From Candidatus Enterenecus stercoripullorum (GTDB lineage: Bacteria; Bacillota; Clostridia; Oscillospirales; Oscillospiraceae): DNA of 64,000 bases. The notes under the pieces were generated by a model. It was not told the origin of the DNA, made no database searches, and saw only the letters and a list, made by a program, of their open reading frames with translations. Below are positions 63,842 to 64,000 of this stretch, piece after piece. Numbering within the stretch: the stretch's first letter is position 1; every line of letters starts with the position of its first letter. A program made the position numbers and the translations under genes. The stretch covers positions 1 to 64,000 of the forward strand of contig DVKM01000057.1 of NCBI GenBank assembly GCA_018716015.1, written 5' to 3'.

Positions 63842-64000
63842 ATGATCCCCTGGCTGCTCAGCAGCCTGGTGCGCAGCGGGGTAGGGATCACCCTCCTGCT
63901 CTCTCCCAGATACCCGCCCAGCTTTACTATGCGCTGGGGTGAGAAAAAGAGCAGGGCGATCATCCGGCTTGTGGCGGCCCTTGAAACTGTCTTCTCCTTT
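63842..64000 (+). CDS. Start of an unidentified membrane protein, cut by the window end
   Basis: An open frame of 53 codons from ATG 63842 to the last base without a stop. It begins MIPWLLSSLVRSGVGITLLL, a likely membrane segment, then SPRYPPSFTMRWGEKK and IRLVAALETVFSF, a possible second. GGTGATC just upstream could be its SD. It is not RuvB. The 99 bp between ruvA and this frame show nothing recognisable. Confidence 0.4.
   Translation, partial: MIPWLLSSLVRSGVGITLLLSPRYPPSFTMRWGEKKSRAIIRLVAALETVFSF

Overview
The window reads as chromosomal core DNA of a GC-rich, endospore-forming, anaerobic member of Clostridia, most like the gut Oscillospiraceae (Flavonifractor/Lawsonibacter/Intestinimonas type). 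The grounds are the sporulation genes (ytfJ, yunB, cotJ, spoIIM-like, a Spo0A-type DNA-binding protein), the IspH-S1 fusion, the SCIFF peptide with its radical SAM maturase, rubrerythrin, Rex and the scpAB-ytfJ-dacB gene order. There is no rRNA, no CRISPR array and no intact insertion sequence. Genes are dense, and most promoters that can be read have TTGNNN and TANNNT hexamers 17 bp apart.

Layout. 1-8.7 kb (+): end of ktrB, ktrA, an rRNA 2'-O-methyltransferase, dprA, topA, trmFO, plsX, acpP and rnc. 9.0-13.4 kb (+): scpA, scpB, a DUF2953 gene, ytfJ, a D-Ala-D-Ala carboxypeptidase and an RluB-type pseudouridine synthase. 13.5-20.3 kb (+): an RpiR-type regulator behind three inverted repeats, a flavoprotein, cmk, plsC, the ispH-rpsA fusion and a DUF362 ferredoxin-like protein. 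20.4-27.3 kb: a mosaic pseudogene on the minus strand, then a nucleoside module of deoC, a Bmp lipoprotein and a three-gene ABC transporter. 27.3-31.6 kb: a stand-alone Spo0A-C-like regulator with 0A-box-like sites, facing a minus-strand CmpB/DUF4364 pair and a three-gene minus-strand cluster of peptidoglycan-binding proteins without signal peptides.

31.6-36.9 kb: rex with an SLH protein, tRNA-Arg(ACG), a YtrA-type regulator with an ABC-2 exporter, rubrerythrin under a PerR-like box, and a small lipoprotein. 37-42.3 kb (-): pyrC-pyrF-pyrK-pyrD followed by a histidine phosphatase-GNAT fusion. 42.4-43.1 kb: rnpB (-), with an unusually long internal hairpin, divergent from murD (+). 43-53.7 kb (+): murD, three tandem M42 peptidases, a YnbB-like PLP enzyme, yunB, ligA, an aminotransferase and a secreted nuclease. 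53.8-56.7 kb (-): a GH2 beta-galactosidase. 56.9-58 kb (+): a CotJA-CotJB fusion and cotJC. 58.2-64 kb (+): yaaA, scfA/scfB, spoIIM-like, xerD, ruvC, ruvA and the start of one more gene.

The genes form coherent groups: lipid and chromosome-segregation housekeeping, nucleoside uptake joined to deoxyribose-phosphate catabolism, pyrimidine synthesis, recombination and repair, and several spore-assembly units. The observations I would check first are the tandem 0A-like boxes in front of the Spo0A-C-like gene, the internal Shine-Dalgarno and start inside ispH-rpsA, the 21-bp inverted repeat inside rnpB, the duplicated deoC end and the XRE/ABC mosaic pseudogene.
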